A stretch of 53,480 bases of DNA, from positions 1 through 53,480 of the forward strand of contig NZ_JAPNOZ010000002.1 in NCBI RefSeq assembly GCF_029955155.1, read 5' to 3'. This DNA comes from Psychrobacillus sp. NEAU-3TGS (lineage in GTDB: Bacteria > Bacillota > Bacilli > Bacillales_A > Planococcaceae). The notes beneath the pieces are model-generated. The model did no database searches. It was not told the origin of the DNA and saw only the letters and a program-made list of their open reading frames with translations. The stretch's first letter is position 1; each line of letters begins with the position of its first letter. A program made the translations under genes and the position numbers. Shown piece after piece: positions 1 through 11,479 of this stretch.

Positions 1-374
1 AGCCTCCTCCTCCGCTAACGCTACGTGCGGGGTCTCACCTGTCTCGCTATTCCCACAGGAGTCGCCGCCTTGCACTCCAATCAATAGAACCTACTAATAA
101 TCACTATAAAGTAAGTCTTATTCAATTAGTCATAGGTTTTCCCTATAGAAAAAACAATATAGTACTAGATCTAGTGCATCATGTCTTAGTAATTAGCAAA
201 CTCTACTGGATTGTAGCGAAAGGGTGACGATTCCAGCGGGAACAGCACGAGCTGAAAGCCCCGCAGGAGCGTGAACGACGAGGAGATTGAAGCCATGCCG
301 GCGGAAAGAGTCCGCCCTGCAGCGAAAATCCTATTGGTCACCTAAATAGAGCTTGCTACCGCGCAGTTTCCCTA
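1..374. repeat. TIR-bounded non-coding repeat element, copy A (cut by window start)
   Basis: This is the right-hand part of an element also found at 27068-27662 and 41636-42064. Positions 1-90 are the end of the left arm (GCCTCCTC..., GGGGTCTCACCTGT, GTCGCCGCCTTG). Positions 214-330 are the right arm (GGATTGTAGCGAAAGGGTG to CAGCGAAAATCC). It ends in TACCGCGCAGTTTCCCTA at 357-374, the reverse complement of the terminal sequence at the left end of the other copies. No ORF is present. It fills the gap before yaaO. Confidence 0.8.
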
Positions 375-472
375 TTATGTGGAATTATATGAAACAGAGA
401 GAAACATAAAAAAGCTCAATTCATGTATAATGAAAGAAGAGAATCAGTAGGGAAATTGTGAGGTAGTATAAC

Positions 473-1894
473 ATGCAGGAAAAACGACCGTTAGTCGAGG
501 CATTAGAGAAATTTCATAGTCAAAGAAATATTTCTTTTCATGTACCTGGACATAAGAACGGACTTTTATCAAACTTGCCAAAAGCAATGCAAGAAACTAT
601 GCGGTATGACTTGACCGAGCTAAGTGGGTTAGATGACTATCATCATCCAGAAGAAGCAATTAAAGAAGCCGAACGACTACTTTCAGTTACATATGAAACA
701 CAGAAAAGCTTCTTTTTAGTAAATGGAACAACGGTAGGAAACTTGGCAATGATCTATGCTACTTGTCAGTTTGGAGAGCAAATTATTGTACAAAGAAATG
801 CTCATAAGTCTATTTTTCACGCGATTGAATTAGTTGGTGCAGAGCCTATCTTTGTAACACCAGAATGGGATGAGCGAACGAAAACCGCCTCTTATGTTCC
901 AATGGACGTAATTAATAAGGCAATACAACTGTATCCAATGGCTAGAGCTGTTGTACTCACCTATCCTAGCTATTATGGTGTTGCCTCTTCTGAATTAAAG
1001 GATATTATCGACTTGTGTCACACGAATAATATACCGGTATTGGTGGATGAAGCTCACGGGGCTCACTTCCAAGTTAATAAGCAATTTCCGAAGTCTGCAT
1101 TAATGTATGGAGCAGACGTAGTTGTGCAATCTGCTCATAAAACATTACCAGCATTGACTATGGGTTCTTTTTTACATTTTAATTCGAAGTTAGTTGAGGA
1201 AAATGCCATAAATAAGTATTTAAGAATGCTACAATCTAGCAGTCCGTCCTATCTCATACTAGCTTCGCTGGATGATGCAAGAAGCTATGTGGAAAGATAC
1301 AATGAGATTGATTATAAAAACTTCATGAATAGAAGAAAGTTATTTGTTCATGCATTGGAGACTATTCCTCATCTGCAGGTATTACAAGTAGACGACCCAC
1401 TAAAACTGTTAATACGAGTTGACAATTATGCTGGTTTTCAAATACAAAAAGCTTTTGAAGCACAGAATATATATGTAGAATTAGCCGATACACATCAGGT
1501 ATTATTAATTTTGCCTTTATTAAAAGGAGAGCATGAATATCCTTTTGCAGATATTAGAAAGCGTATAAAGCACGCAGTAGATGAATTACGAAAAGAAGTA
1601 GCAAATAGTCCAAGTGAAGGCCATCCAATTATTCAAAAGCCCCTTTCTACATTGCAAATGAGTGTAGGTGTATTAAGTGAAAAGCAAGGAGAATGGATTC
1701 CATATACGCGTTCTATCGGAAGAATAGCAAAAGCGATGGTAATTCCCTACCCACCAGGAATACCCTTAATAATACCAGGAGAGAAAATTACGGTCTCGAT
1801 GCTCACGGAATTGGAAGAATGGTTAGAAAAAGGTGCGGTATTTCAAGGTGAACATCGACTAACGGAAAATTTAATATATGTAGTGGAGGATTAA
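473..1894 (+). CDS. yaaO: Orn/Lys/Arg decarboxylase family protein (YaaO)
   Basis: PLP-dependent group III amino acid decarboxylase family protein, 473 aa, cytoplasmic. The family motif HVPGHKNG is at residues 23-30. The SAHKTLPA motif carries the predicted PLP lysine, about K223, and VDEAHGAH lies upstream of it. A C-terminal Orn/Lys/Arg decarboxylase domain follows (about 360-470). The ATG has GAGG about 9 nt upstream. A TATAAT-like -10 is at 426-431 without a good -35. The tmk start follows the stop by 2 nt, so the two are translated as a unit. In B. subtilis yaaO sits in this same place. Its true substrate cannot be told from sequence; arginine or lysine is likely. Confidence 0.88.
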   Translation: MQEKRPLVEALEKFHSQRNISFHVPGHKNGLLSNLPKAMQETMRYDLTELSGLDDYHHPEEAIKEAERLLSVTYETQKSFFLVNGTTVGNLAMIYATCQFGEQIIVQRNAHKSIFHAIELVGAEPIFVTPEWDERTKTASYVPMDVINKAIQLYPMARAVVLTYPSYYGVASSELKDIIDLCHTNNIPVLVDEAHGAHFQVNKQFPKSALMYGADVVVQSAHKTLPALTMGSFLHFNSKLVEENAINKYLRMLQSSSPSYLILASLDDARSYVERYNEIDYKNFMNRRKLFVHALETIPHLQVLQVDDPLKLLIRVDNYAGFQIQKAFEAQNIYVELADTHQVLLILPLLKGEHEYPFADIRKRIKHAVDELRKEVANSPSEGHPIIQKPLSTLQMSVGVLSEKQGEWIPYTRSIGRIAKAMVIPYPPGIPLIIPGEKITVSMLTELEEWLEKGAVFQGEHRLTENLIYVVED

Positions 1895-1896
1895 GT

Positions 1897-2538
1897 GTGC
1901 AAAAAAGAGGGTATTTTATAACTAGTGAAGGTCCTGAGGGAGCCGGAAAAACTACAGTAATGAATTTACTGGGAGATAAATTAAACGAAGAAGGCTACGA
2001 CGTTGTGATGACAAGAGAGCCTGGTGGAATTATGATTTCGGAAAAGATTAGAAACATAATTTTAGATAACGAGCATATAATGATGGAGAGTCGTACGGAA
2101 GCTTTACTATATGCGGCAGCCCGCAGACAGCATTTAGTTGAAAAGGTACAGCCTGCTATTGATGCAGGGAAGATAGTTATATGTGATCGTTTTATAGATA
2201 GTTCACTTGCTTACCAAGGCTTTGCAAGAGGCATCGGAGTACAAGAAATACTAGCTATCAATAAGTTTGCAATTGGTGATACAATGCCGGATAAAACGAT
2301 TCTTTTCGATATTGAACCTAGTGTGGGACTTGCCAGAATCAATGCACATAAAAATCGTGAAAAAAATCGGTTAGATGCAGAAAGTTTAATGTTCCATGAA
2401 AAAGTTAGAGAAGGTTATTTATCGTTAGTTGATCAGTATCCAGAACGAATTGAAGTGATTGATGCTTCTCGCTCTGTGAAAACAGTTTTAGAAGATGTAT
2501 ATAAAGTAATAAAAAGCCAATTAGAAATAATTAGATAA
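1897..2538 (+). CDS. tmk: Thymidylate kinase
   Basis: Phosphorylates dTMP to dTDP with ATP, the committed step of dTTP supply. The product has 213 aa, the usual length. The P-loop GPEGAGKT is at residues 12-19. A DRF motif with the SSLAYQG substrate-binding stretch lies near residue 95, and the LID region is rich in Arg/Lys (KNREKNRLD). The start is GTG, preceded by GGAGG that overlaps the end of yaaO. There is no in-frame ATG nearby and the N-terminus aligns with known Tmk proteins, so GTG is preferred. Confidence 0.96.
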   Translation: MQKRGYFITSEGPEGAGKTTVMNLLGDKLNEEGYDVVMTREPGGIMISEKIRNIILDNEHIMMESRTEALLYAAARRQHLVEKVQPAIDAGKIVICDRFIDSSLAYQGFARGIGVQEILAINKFAIGDTMPDKTILFDIEPSVGLARINAHKNREKNRLDAESLMFHEKVREGYLSLVDQYPERIEVIDASRSVKTVLEDVYKVIKSQLEIIR

Positions 2539-2578
2539 TTCATGTTATAATAAAAAGAAGAAAATACAAAAGGAGTGA

Positions 2579-2914
<336 letters not shown>

Positions 2915-2938
2915 TAATGAGGGAAGGGGTAGAAAAGA

Positions 2939-3379
2939 TTGAAGATAAATCAAGATTTACGAGTAGGATTAGATAAAGTAAGAAAAGACTCTATCCAGAA
3001 TGGCCCACGATCTGCAAACTTTGGACAAATGGTTACTAAGCATGAACAAAGAATGCAAACAGAAACAATAACTAAACTGTTAGGAGATATTTCAACGGCA
3101 GGAGATCGTCTTGCACGATCAAGAAATTTACGTGATATGGCAAAGTTTAAAACGCTAATTCGAAAGTTTCTACAAGAAGCCGTAGATTTTGGAATGGGGT
3201 TAAAACAATCTCATACATGGAATCGTTTTGGTGAAGGTAGAAAGTTAAAGATTGTGGAAACAATTGATGAGAAATTAGTGGAACTAGCTGAAGAGATTTT
3301 AGACCAAGAGAAAAGCTCCATTGATCTTTTAGATAAAATCGGAGAAATAAAAGGTCTACTTATTAACCTTTACACGTAA
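2939..3379 (+). CDS. yaaR: YaaR family protein (DUF327)
   Basis: A conserved 146-aa protein of unknown biochemical role that nearly always sits between darA and holB in Bacilli. It is mostly helical and charged, with no signal peptide and no membrane segment. The start is TTG, preceded by GAAGGGG about 10 nt upstream; no ATG in frame fits better. The stop codon overlaps the first base pairs of a strong terminator at 3378-3419, so the upstream transcription unit probably ends here. I assign family only, not function. Confidence 0.85.
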   Translation: MKINQDLRVGLDKVRKDSIQNGPRSANFGQMVTKHEQRMQTETITKLLGDISTAGDRLARSRNLRDMAKFKTLIRKFLQEAVDFGMGLKQSHTWNRFGEGRKLKIVETIDEKLVELAEEILDQEKSSIDLLDKIGEIKGLLINLYT

Positions 3380-3419
3380 ACTCCCGTGTTTTCGCCAATC
3401 GCGAGACACGGGAGTTTTT
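3378..3419 (+). terminator. Intrinsic terminator after yaaR
   Basis: A 12-bp arm AAACTCCCGTGT pairs with ACACGGGAGTTT and is followed by a T run. The loop holds a further CGC/GCG pairing. The hairpin begins inside the yaaR stop codon region. Confidence 0.85.
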
Positions 3420-3575
3420 AAGAGAGAAAAGAATTTATATATAATTGTTAATCTAGCATGTTAGTAGCCTCCTATCATTGTGGCTCTCTATTAATCAATT
3501 TTCGCCTGTGAAAAGCTAACGCGAAAAAACAAACTGCACATAGTTAAAAGGAATTGAATAAAAGAAGGTGACAAC

Positions 3576-4583
3576 ATGAACAACTGGTCGTTTGAAGCAG
3601 TAGATAAATTGCAACCAGTCGCTATAAAGCAAATACAATCACTTATTCAGAAAAAACGCGTAGGACATGCATATATCATAGAGGGTGCAAAAGGTACTGG
3701 AAAAGTAAAGGTGATGCAATTTTTTGTACAGCTCATATTATGTGAAAACCCTACACAAAATGTTCCATGTGAAACATGTCGAAGCTGTAAGAGATTAAAA
3801 TCAAATAATCACCTAAACTTTAAAGAGCTTGAACCAGACGGACAATTTATAAAAAGAGGTCAAATAGATGATTTAATTCAAGAAATGAGTAAAACTGCAA
3901 TTGAAACTGGTCGTAAAATATATGTTATCCATCATGCAGATCAATTGAATGCAAGTGCTGCAAATACATTATTAAAATTTTTAGAAGAGCCGCAAAGTGA
4001 AATAACGGCAATACTTTTAACTGATAGAATGCATGCATTAATACCAACTATTCGTTCTAGATGTCAGCATATAAGTCTAGCAGCCATGCCCCAATCCGTT
4101 CTGAAGCAAAGACTTGTGGAACAGGGAATAACTGATTCTATGGCTTCTACTGTTTGTCGAATGACAAATCAAGTGGAAGAAGCGATTGTCCTAGCAAAGG
4201 ACGAGCACTTTGGACTTGCAAGGAAATCAGTGTTAAAATTAGTTGAAGCAAGTGGAAAAAGTGTTCAGGATGCATTGATGTGTATTCATGAAGATTTTGG
4301 GCCATTGCTTAAAGAAAAGGAACAAGCAGAGCAAGCATTAGATTTACTACTATTCGCTTATCGTGATATAGTAGCTATAAAAGCAAGTAACGTCGCAGTC
4401 TGTACTTATCCGGATATGATCCCTTATTGGAATCAAGTTGCCCTACATACAACGTATGAGCAATTATCCAAGCAATTAGAAATAATTTTACATGCAAAAC
4501 AAAATTTGCATAAGAACATGAACCGGACACTGATGATGGAGCAGTTAATGCTGAACTTGCAGGAGGTATTTACTTTTGTATAA
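3576..4583 (+). CDS. holB: DNA polymerase III subunit delta'
   Basis: Delta' subunit of the clamp loader that opens and places the DnaN clamp. The product has 335 aa (about 329 in B. subtilis). The N-terminal AAA+ domain has the degenerate Walker A GAKGTGKVK at about residues 38-46, a four-cysteine zinc module C-E-N-P...CETCRSC at about 59-73, the SRC sensor motif (IRSRCQH) near residue 163 and the HHADQLNASAANTLLKFLEEP-type segment. A run of 156 nt between the preceding terminator and the Shine-Dalgarno (GAAGGTG) must hold its promoter, but I cannot pick one out. The end overlaps the start of ricT by 8 nt. Confidence 0.95.
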   Translation: MNNWSFEAVDKLQPVAIKQIQSLIQKKRVGHAYIIEGAKGTGKVKVMQFFVQLILCENPTQNVPCETCRSCKRLKSNNHLNFKELEPDGQFIKRGQIDDLIQEMSKTAIETGRKIYVIHHADQLNASAANTLLKFLEEPQSEITAILLTDRMHALIPTIRSRCQHISLAAMPQSVLKQRLVEQGITDSMASTVCRMTNQVEEAIVLAKDEHFGLARKSVLKLVEASGKSVQDALMCIHEDFGPLLKEKEQAEQALDLLLFAYRDIVAIKASNVAVCTYPDMIPYWNQVALHTTYEQLSKQLEIILHAKQNLHKNMNRTLMMEQLMLNLQEVFTFV

Positions 4584-5406
4584 AGTTGTAGGAGTTCGCT
4601 TTAAAAAAGCGGGTAAAATATATTATTTTGATCCAGTAGATTTTGCACTAGAGAAAGACGACTATGTGATTGTAGAAACTGCTAGGGGAGTCGAGTACGG
4701 TAAGGTTGTCGTACCGATTAAGCAAGTAGGAGAGCATGATGTTGTACTTCCTTTAAAACAGGTAGTAAGACCTTCTACGGAAAAGGATCGTATTCAAGTA
4801 GAAGAAAATCGTTTAGAATCTGTACAAGCTTTGGCTTTAGGAACAGAGAAAATTCTAGAAAGAGCTTTAGAGATGAAACTTGTGGATGTTGAATATACAT
4901 TTGACAGAAACAAAATTATTTTTTATTTTACTGCGGAAGGTCGAGTAGATTTTCGTGATTTAGTAAAGGATTTAGCATCTGTATTTAGAACTCGCATTGA
5001 ACTTCGACAAATCGGGGTTCGTGATGAAGCGAAAATGCTAGGGGGCATTGGTCCATGTGGGCGCATGCTTTGCTGTTCTACATTTTTAGGTGATTTTGAA
5101 CCAGTATCTATTAAAATGGCAAAAGATCAAAACTTATCGTTGAACCCATCGAAAATATCTGGGCTATGCGGACGTTTAATGTGTTGTTTAAAGTATGAAA
5201 ATGATGAGTACGAAGAAGCAAGAGAACAAATGCCAGATATTGGCGATAGAATTGAAACGCCAGACGGTTTTGGAAGAGTAGTAAGTATGAATATTTTAGA
5301 GCGAGTTTTGCGTATTGAGTTAAATGATCCCCAAAGAGTATTAGATTACACGTTAGAAGAAATTATTAGCCATGCGGAAAATCCGGTAGAATGGTCGAGG
5401 CAATGA
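4576..5406 (+). CDS. ricT: RicT/YaaT, PSP1-domain protein of the Ric complex
   Basis: A member of the RicA-RicF-RicT (YmcA-YlbF-YaaT) complex. In B. subtilis this complex carries Fe-S clusters and promotes RNase Y-dependent mRNA processing, sporulation, competence and biofilm formation. The product has 276 aa. The cysteines CGRMLCC (about residues 154-160) and CGRLMCC (about 197-203) are the expected cluster ligands. The start is TTG with AGGAGG upstream inside holB; the two genes overlap by 8 nt, which implies translational coupling. The N-terminus MYKVVGVRFKKAGK matches the family. Confidence 0.94.
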   Translation: MYKVVGVRFKKAGKIYYFDPVDFALEKDDYVIVETARGVEYGKVVVPIKQVGEHDVVLPLKQVVRPSTEKDRIQVEENRLESVQALALGTEKILERALEMKLVDVEYTFDRNKIIFYFTAEGRVDFRDLVKDLASVFRTRIELRQIGVRDEAKMLGGIGPCGRMLCCSTFLGDFEPVSIKMAKDQNLSLNPSKISGLCGRLMCCLKYENDEYEEAREQMPDIGDRIETPDGFGRVVSMNILERVLRIELNDPQRVLDYTLEEIISHAENPVEWSRQ

Positions 5407-5418
5407 GGTGAATGTGTG

Positions 5419-5754
5419 ATGGACCGAAATTTTTTAGATACAATTATAGAATTTGAAAAACAACTAGAGTCCACGCAGCTGCAATTTCGAGCTTTAAAAG
5501 AATTTGTGGCGATAATGGTAGAAGAACAACAAACGCTACAACAAGAGAACAACCATTTAAGGCAGAGACTCGATGAAATGCATGAAAAAGAAGTATTAAA
5601 TGAGAAAGCTCGAGAAGAAAGATTAAACAAGGCAGACATTGGAGAAGGTCATGACAATTTAGCACGACTTTATCAAGAAGGCTATCATGTTTGTCATGTT
5701 CATTTTGGAAGCTCTCGTAAAGAAGAAGATTGTCTATTTTGCTTATCATTTTAA
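5419..5754 (+). CDS. yabA: Initiation control protein YabA
   Basis: Negative regulator of replication initiation that bridges DnaA and the DnaN clamp. The product has about 111 aa. The N-terminal half (about residues 1-70) is a long Glu/Gln-rich coiled coil. The C-terminus carries the zinc motif CHVHF...CLFC near residues 92-108. A GTG at 5416 is also possible, but ATG 5419 gives the better 8-nt distance from TGAGGTG and the family-typical MDRN- start. It follows ricT by 12 nt. Confidence 0.92.
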   Translation: MDRNFLDTIIEFEKQLESTQLQFRALKEFVAIMVEEQQTLQQENNHLRQRLDEMHEKEVLNEKAREERLNKADIGEGHDNLARLYQEGYHVCHVHFGSSRKEEDCLFCLSF

Positions 5755-5777
5755 ATAAACAAAACGTATGATCAATT

Positions 5778-5818
5778 GACTGATGCCACTCCAAAAGAGG
5801 GTGTCAGTCTTTTATTTT
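5778..5818 (+). terminator. Intrinsic terminator after yabA
   Basis: GACTGA pairs with TCAGTC, with an inner CACTC/GAGGGTG pairing, and is followed by TTTTATTTT. Confidence 0.7.
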
Positions 5819-5888
5819 GAGGTAAGAAAGTATAAACTTTTTTACTTAGTATCAATCTAGCTCAAGTGCCCTACCCCTCGGGGGGAAA

Positions 5889-5908
5889 TAGGCGCTTTTG
5901 CTTTTCTA
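5889..5908 (+). repeat. Short GC-rich intergenic repeat, copy 1
   Basis: Contains GGCGCTTTTGCTTTTCT, a variant of the motif GGCGCTTNCGCTTTTCT seen four more times in the window. Just upstream is CCCTACCCCTCGGGGGG (5869-5886), which resembles the left part of a longer inverted repeat. It lies directly before the trmN6 Shine-Dalgarno. Confidence 0.6.
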
Positions 5909-5927
5909 ATGCTTGGAGGAATTAATG

Positions 5928-6674
5928 ATGGAACAATGGTTAAAGGATGACGAACGGCTCGATTATTTATTGGCAGAGGAATTGCGAATTATTCAAAGTC
6001 CTTCTGTTTTCTCATTCTCATTGGATGCTGTTTTATTAGCAAGGTTTACATATGTCCCGATTAAAAGAGGAAAAGTTGTAGATTTATGCACGGGAAATGG
6101 AGCAATTCCATTATTTTTAAGCGCACGTACGAAAGCAGAAATAATAGGGATTGAATTGCAAGAAAGGCTTGCAGATATGGCCACAAGAAGTGTTGCATAC
6201 AACAAACTTTCAGAACAAATTACGATTAAGCAAGGCGATGTAAAAGGTATTGCCACACAAATTGGATCGGAAAAATACGATGTTGTTACTTGTAATCCAC
6301 CTTATTTTCCAGCTCATGAAGCGAGTGAACGGAATTTAAAAGAACATTTAGCGATTGCTAGGCACGAGATTCATCTGACGCTAGAGGAAGCAGTCATTTC
6401 TGCAAGTGAATTGTTAAAGCAAGGTGGAAAAGCAGCATTTGTTCATCGACCTGGAAGATTACTTGATATTGTAACAGCGATGAGAGCTAATCGATTAGAG
6501 CCTAAGCGTATTCGTTTTGTCTATCCAAAAGAAGGAAAAGAAGCAAATACACTATTAATAGAAGCAATAAAAGATGGGAAGCCAGATTTAAAAATTTTAC
6601 CTCCTTTATATGTATACGGAGCAGACGGGCAATATACAGAAGAAGTAAGAGAGATGTTATATGGAAAAGAATGA
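5928..6674 (+). CDS. trmN6: tRNA1(Val) (adenine(37)-N6)-methyltransferase-like (YabB)
   Basis: SAM-dependent N6-adenine methyltransferase of the TrmN6 family, about 248 aa. The SAM-binding region [13 protein letters not shown] is at about residues 44-56 and the catalytic NPPY motif is near residue 121. It probably modifies tRNA. The Shine-Dalgarno GGAGGA at 5915-5920 fits ATG 5928 best (8 nt); ATG 5925 is the alternative and the upstream TTG at 5913 would overlap the Shine-Dalgarno. The end overlaps yazA by 14 nt. Confidence 0.9.
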   Translation: MEQWLKDDERLDYLLAEELRIIQSPSVFSFSLDAVLLARFTYVPIKRGKVVDLCTGNGAIPLFLSARTKAEIIGIELQERLADMATRSVAYNKLSEQITIKQGDVKGIATQIGSEKYDVVTCNPPYFPAHEASERNLKEHLAIARHEIHLTLEEAVISASELLKQGGKAAFVHRPGRLLDIVTAMRANRLEPKRIRFVYPKEGKEANTLLIEAIKDGKPDLKILPPLYVYGADGQYTEEVREMLYGKE

Positions 6675-6954
6675 AAAAATCCATACATTTTATGTTTTGG
6701 AATGTAGTGATAGTTCCTATTATGCAGGTTATACGAATGATTTAACCAAAAGAGTTAAGGTGCATAATGAGGGAAAAGGAGCAAAATATACACGAGCAAA
6801 ACGCCCAGTAGTCTGTATATATCATGAAACGTTTGACACGAAAAGTGAGGCATTGCAGGCAGAATATGCTTTTAAACAATTATCGAGGAAGCAAAAGACT
6901 CATTATATGGGAGGACCAAAAAATGATGAAATCTCAGAAATCGACGGAGTATGA
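6661..6954 (+). CDS. yazA: GIY-YIG nuclease family protein YazA
   Basis: A 97-aa single-domain GIY-YIG protein of the UPF0213 group. The motif is [20 protein letters not shown] (about residues 8-27), followed by the family's [12 protein letters not shown] and a conserved Glu. The role is not established for this group. It starts 14 nt inside trmN6 and ends about 32 nt inside rsmI, so three genes form an overlapping chain, as in B. subtilis. Confidence 0.92.
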   Translation: MEKNEKIHTFYVLECSDSSYYAGYTNDLTKRVKVHNEGKGAKYTRAKRPVVCIYHETFDTKSEALQAEYAFKQLSRKQKTHYMGGPKNDEISEIDGV

Positions 6955-7801
6955 ACAAAGTAGCTGCTTATACTTAGTTGCAACGCCTATCGGCAATCTA
7001 GAGGATATGACGATGCGTGCTATTCGCATATTAAAAGAAGTAGATATGATAGCAGCAGAAGATACACGTAACACGAAAAAACTTTGTAATTATTTTGAGA
7101 TATCGACGCCACTAATGAGTTATCATGACCACAATCAGCAAGCTGGAGGAGAAAAGATTTTAAATCTATTAAGACAGGGAAAACGTATAGCGTTAGTAAG
7201 TGATGCTGGACTTCCTTGCATTTCAGATCCTGGAGCAGATATTGCAGCAAAAGCTGTCAGTGAAGGATTTGCTGTCGTGCCGATCCCAGGGGCAAATGCT
7301 GCACTAAGTGCGTTAATCGCATCCGGATTATCAACACAACCTTTTTTCTTTTATGGATTTTTAAGTAGAAATAAAAAAGAAAGAAAAGCAGAAATCACGC
7401 AGCTTCAAAAAAGACAGGAGACGATTATTTTATACGAATCTCCACATCGGTTAAAGGAATCGTTAAAAGATATACAAGCAATTATGGAAGGCACTCGTCA
7501 AATTGTATTAGCGAGAGAGCTAACAAAAAAGTTTGAAGAGTTTTTAAGAGGAACAATTGATGATGCGGTAAGTTGGGTAGAGCAAAATGAAATTCGTGGT
7601 GAATTTTGTATCGTATTAAATGGTAGTGATGGAGCATTGGATGAAATAGAAACTGCATGGTGGGAGAAGCTAAGTATAGAAGAACACGTGAACAGTATTA
7701 TAGAAGAAAAACAATGTACTACAAAAGAGGCTATTAAAGAAGTAGCAATCCAAAGAGGTTTACCAAAAAGAGAGGTTTATCAAAACTATCATGTAGAATA
7801 A
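6923..7801 (+). CDS. rsmI: 16S rRNA 2'-O-ribose C1402 methyltransferase
   Basis: Methylates the ribose of C1402 (E. coli numbering) in 16S rRNA. The product has 292 aa, the length of the B. subtilis protein. It has the tetrapyrrole methylase fold: VATPIGNLEDMT near residue 20, LVSDAGLPCISDPG near 90, VPIPGANAALSAL near 115 and ESPHRL near 170. The long open frame reaches further upstream, but GGGAGGA at 6909-6915 points to ATG 6923 (or the adjacent ATG 6926). Confidence 0.94.
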   Translation: MMKSQKSTEYEQSSCLYLVATPIGNLEDMTMRAIRILKEVDMIAAEDTRNTKKLCNYFEISTPLMSYHDHNQQAGGEKILNLLRQGKRIALVSDAGLPCISDPGADIAAKAVSEGFAVVPIPGANAALSALIASGLSTQPFFFYGFLSRNKKERKAEITQLQKRQETIILYESPHRLKESLKDIQAIMEGTRQIVLARELTKKFEEFLRGTIDDAVSWVEQNEIRGEFCIVLNGSDGALDEIETAWWEKLSIEEHVNSIIEEKQCTTKEAIKEVAIQRGLPKREVYQNYHVE

Positions 7802-7803
7802 TT

Positions 7804-7845
7804 AAAAACATCCATATTCTAACAAAGAATACGGATGTTTTATTT
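7804..7845. terminator. Bidirectional terminator between rsmI and abrB
   Basis: AAACATCC (7806-7813) pairs with GGATGTTT (7833-7840), extended by an ATTCT/AGAAT pairing. There is an A run on one side and a T run on the other. It sits between convergent genes, so it can serve both. Confidence 0.8.
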
Positions 7846-8119
7846 ATTTTAAGTTATTTTGAATCTCTTTAATTAGTAATTCTGCACCTTCTGGGCTTAG
7901 AATTAATTTACCGCCAACAAGACGAAGGTTGTCATCTGACACTTCACCAGTTACAGCGCAAGTCATGTTTGGCATATATTTTTTTAAGATAATTTTGTCA
8001 TCATCTACATAAATTTCTAATGCATCCTTTTCTGCAATACCTAATGTACGACGAAGTTCAATCGGAATAACTACGCGTCCTAATTCATCAACTTTACGAA
8101 CAATACCTGTAGATTTCAT
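7844..8119 (-). CDS. abrB: Transition-state regulator AbrB
   Basis: DNA-binding global regulator that represses post-exponential genes during growth. The product has 91 aa (94-96 in relatives). The N-terminal SpoVT-AbrB swapped-hairpin domain is MKSTGIVRKVDELGRVVIPIE..., with the DNA-contact arginines in R-V-V-I-P and RRTLGI. The C-terminal dimerization domain is about residues 55-91. It is on the strand opposite to its neighbours, with its own sigma-A promoter (8190-8218) and a Spo0A operator (8152-8168). It is probably autoregulated through the AT-rich upstream DNA; that last point is inference from the family. Confidence 0.96.
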   Translation of the reverse strand: MKSTGIVRKVDELGRVVIPIELRRTLGIAEKDALEIYVDDDKIILKKYMPNMTCAVTGEVSDDNLRLVGGKLILSPEGAELLIKEIQNNLK

Positions 8120-8151
8120 TATAAATTTTCTCCTCTCAAGAGTACAAATTT

Positions 8152-8168
8152 TTCGTCAATATTCGACA
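8152..8168 (-). promoter_or_regulatory. Tandem Spo0A (0A) boxes in the abrB leader
   Basis: Read on the reverse strand, the sequence is TGTCGAA, three bases, then TGACGAA: one perfect 0A box (TGTCGAA) and one with a single mismatch, 10 bp apart. The site lies just downstream of the predicted abrB start point, the position at which Spo0A~P represses abrB in B. subtilis. Confidence 0.8.
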
Positions 8169-8189
8169 TAAATCTCTTTCATACATAAT

Positions 8190-8218
8190 ATCATACCAAG
8201 TAATACCATTTTCGTCAA
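8190..8218 (-). promoter_or_regulatory. sigma-A promoter of abrB
   Basis: On the reverse strand TTGACG (8213-8218) is followed by a 17-nt spacer and TATGAT (8190-8195). The start point would be near 8183, about 63 nt before the abrB ATG. Confidence 0.75.
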
Positions 8219-8219
8219 T

Positions 8220-8397
8220 AATTAAATTAACAAAATACTTGCGTTATATGGTAAAAATATGATTATTTAATTTATTAATAGATAAATATTTGATTAATAA
8301 AATAAAAATAGTTATTATTTGAAATATTAACTGTTTTATTTAATAAATTAATCAGCTAAGTACTATTGAATAAATATGCTTTAGATTTATTAATTAT
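8220..8397. other. AT-rich intergenic DNA between abrB and metS
   Basis: Almost pure A/T sequence with many TTTATTAAT and AAATA tracts and no ORF or stable hairpin. Such DNA is the kind AbrB binds, so it may take part in abrB autoregulation; this is inference. I see nothing else in it. Confidence 0.45.
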
Positions 8398-8426
8398 TTG
8401 AAACAAATACGCCGTTTAGATAGAAT
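8398..8426 (+). promoter_or_regulatory. sigma-A promoter of metS
   Basis: TTGAAA (8398-8403), a 17-nt spacer and TAGAAT (8421-8426), about 40 nt before the start codon. No T-box or SAM riboswitch structure is apparent in the short leader. Confidence 0.6.
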
Positions 8427-8435
8427 AGAATATAA

Positions 8436-10418
<1,983 letters not shown>

Positions 10419-10429
10419 TTGTTTAAAAT

Positions 10430-10466
10430 AGACCTGTTGCTGAAAAAGTGACAGGTCTTATTTAAC
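10430..10466 (+). terminator. Terminator after metS
   Basis: AGACCTGT (10430-10437) pairs with ACAGGTCT (10451-10458), followed by a weak TTATTTAA tail. Confidence 0.6.
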
Positions 10467-10633
10467 TTCGTATCATTTTAACTGAATTAGAAAATCATTT
10501 ATTATAGATAAAACGGCTCTGATTCCGAGGGCATTTGGACGAGCTTCCCTTAATAAGCTAAATAATTTTCGTTGAATACTATTTGAAAATACTATTTCGC
10601 CTAATATTCATGGTAATAAAGGAGGAAAATGGA

Positions 10634-11413
10634 ATGTTTATAGACACACATGTGCACTTAAACGCCGATCAATATGATGAAGATTTACAAGAAGTAATTG
10701 ATCGTGCACTGGAAGCAAACGTAAAGAAAATGGTTGTTGTTGGATTTGATCGTAAAACAATCGAACGAGCAATGAAGCTGGTGGAACAATATACATTCAT
10801 TTATGCGGTAGTTGGTTGGCATCCTGTAGACGCAATCGATTGCACAGATGAGGATCTACAATGGATAGAAGAGCTTGCTGCGCATGAAAAAGTAGTAGGA
10901 ATCGGTGAAACAGGATTGGATTATTACTGGGATAAATCACCAAAAGAAATTCAACAAACATTATTCCGAAAACAAATTCGCTTAGCTCAAAAGGTAAATT
11001 TACCGATTATCATTCATAATCGAGATGCAACGGAAGATGTTGTACGTATTTTAAAAGAAGAAGATGCCTATTTAACTGGCGGAATTATGCATTGTTTTGG
11101 AGGAAGTGTCGAAACAGCGAGACAATGTATCGACATGAAATTCAAAATTTCACTGGGAGGTCCAGTAACTTTTAAAAATGCTAAAAAGCCTAAGGAAGTA
11201 GCTACGGAAATTCCTTTAGAACATCTATTGATTGAAACGGATGCACCATATTTGGCACCCCATCCTCATCGAGGAAAAAGAAATGAGCCTGCACTTGTAA
11301 CTTTAGTTGCGGAAGAAATCGCAAGGTTAAAAGGGCTTCCAATTGAACAAGTAGCAGAAGCAACAACGAATAATGCAGAACAATTTTTCCGCATTACAGA
11401 TGAAAGTAGGTAA
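10634..11413 (+). CDS. tatD: TatD family metal-dependent DNase (YabD)
   Basis: TIM-barrel metal-dependent hydrolase of the TatD family, 259 aa. Metal ligands are visible: DTHVH at the N-terminus (residues 4-8), GETGLDYYWD near residue 92, IIHNRDA near 127, MHCFGG near 153 and ETDAPYLAPHPHRGKRNEP near 203. Family members are 3'-5' DNA exonucleases; the cellular role is uncertain. GGAGG at 10621-10625 selects this ATG; the ATG at 10629 is out of frame and stops at once, and the open frame further upstream lacks a Shine-Dalgarno. Confidence 0.92.
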   Translation: MFIDTHVHLNADQYDEDLQEVIDRALEANVKKMVVVGFDRKTIERAMKLVEQYTFIYAVVGWHPVDAIDCTDEDLQWIEELAAHEKVVGIGETGLDYYWDKSPKEIQQTLFRKQIRLAQKVNLPIIIHNRDATEDVVRILKEEDAYLTGGIMHCFGGSVETARQCIDMKFKISLGGPVTFKNAKKPKEVATEIPLEHLLIETDAPYLAPHPHRGKRNEPALVTLVAEEIARLKGLPIEQVAEATTNNAEQFFRITDESR

Positions 11414-11479
11414 ACATTACCACAAACTTAACACAGCGGGTTTTCGTCATGTTTGAATAGTACAATAAAATATAAAAAG

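Noticed and set aside
10459..10600. A small RNA or promoter in the metS-tatD gap
   Set aside because: There is a direct repeat AATACTATTT near 10574-10595 but no -35/-10 pair of proper spacing and no second terminator.
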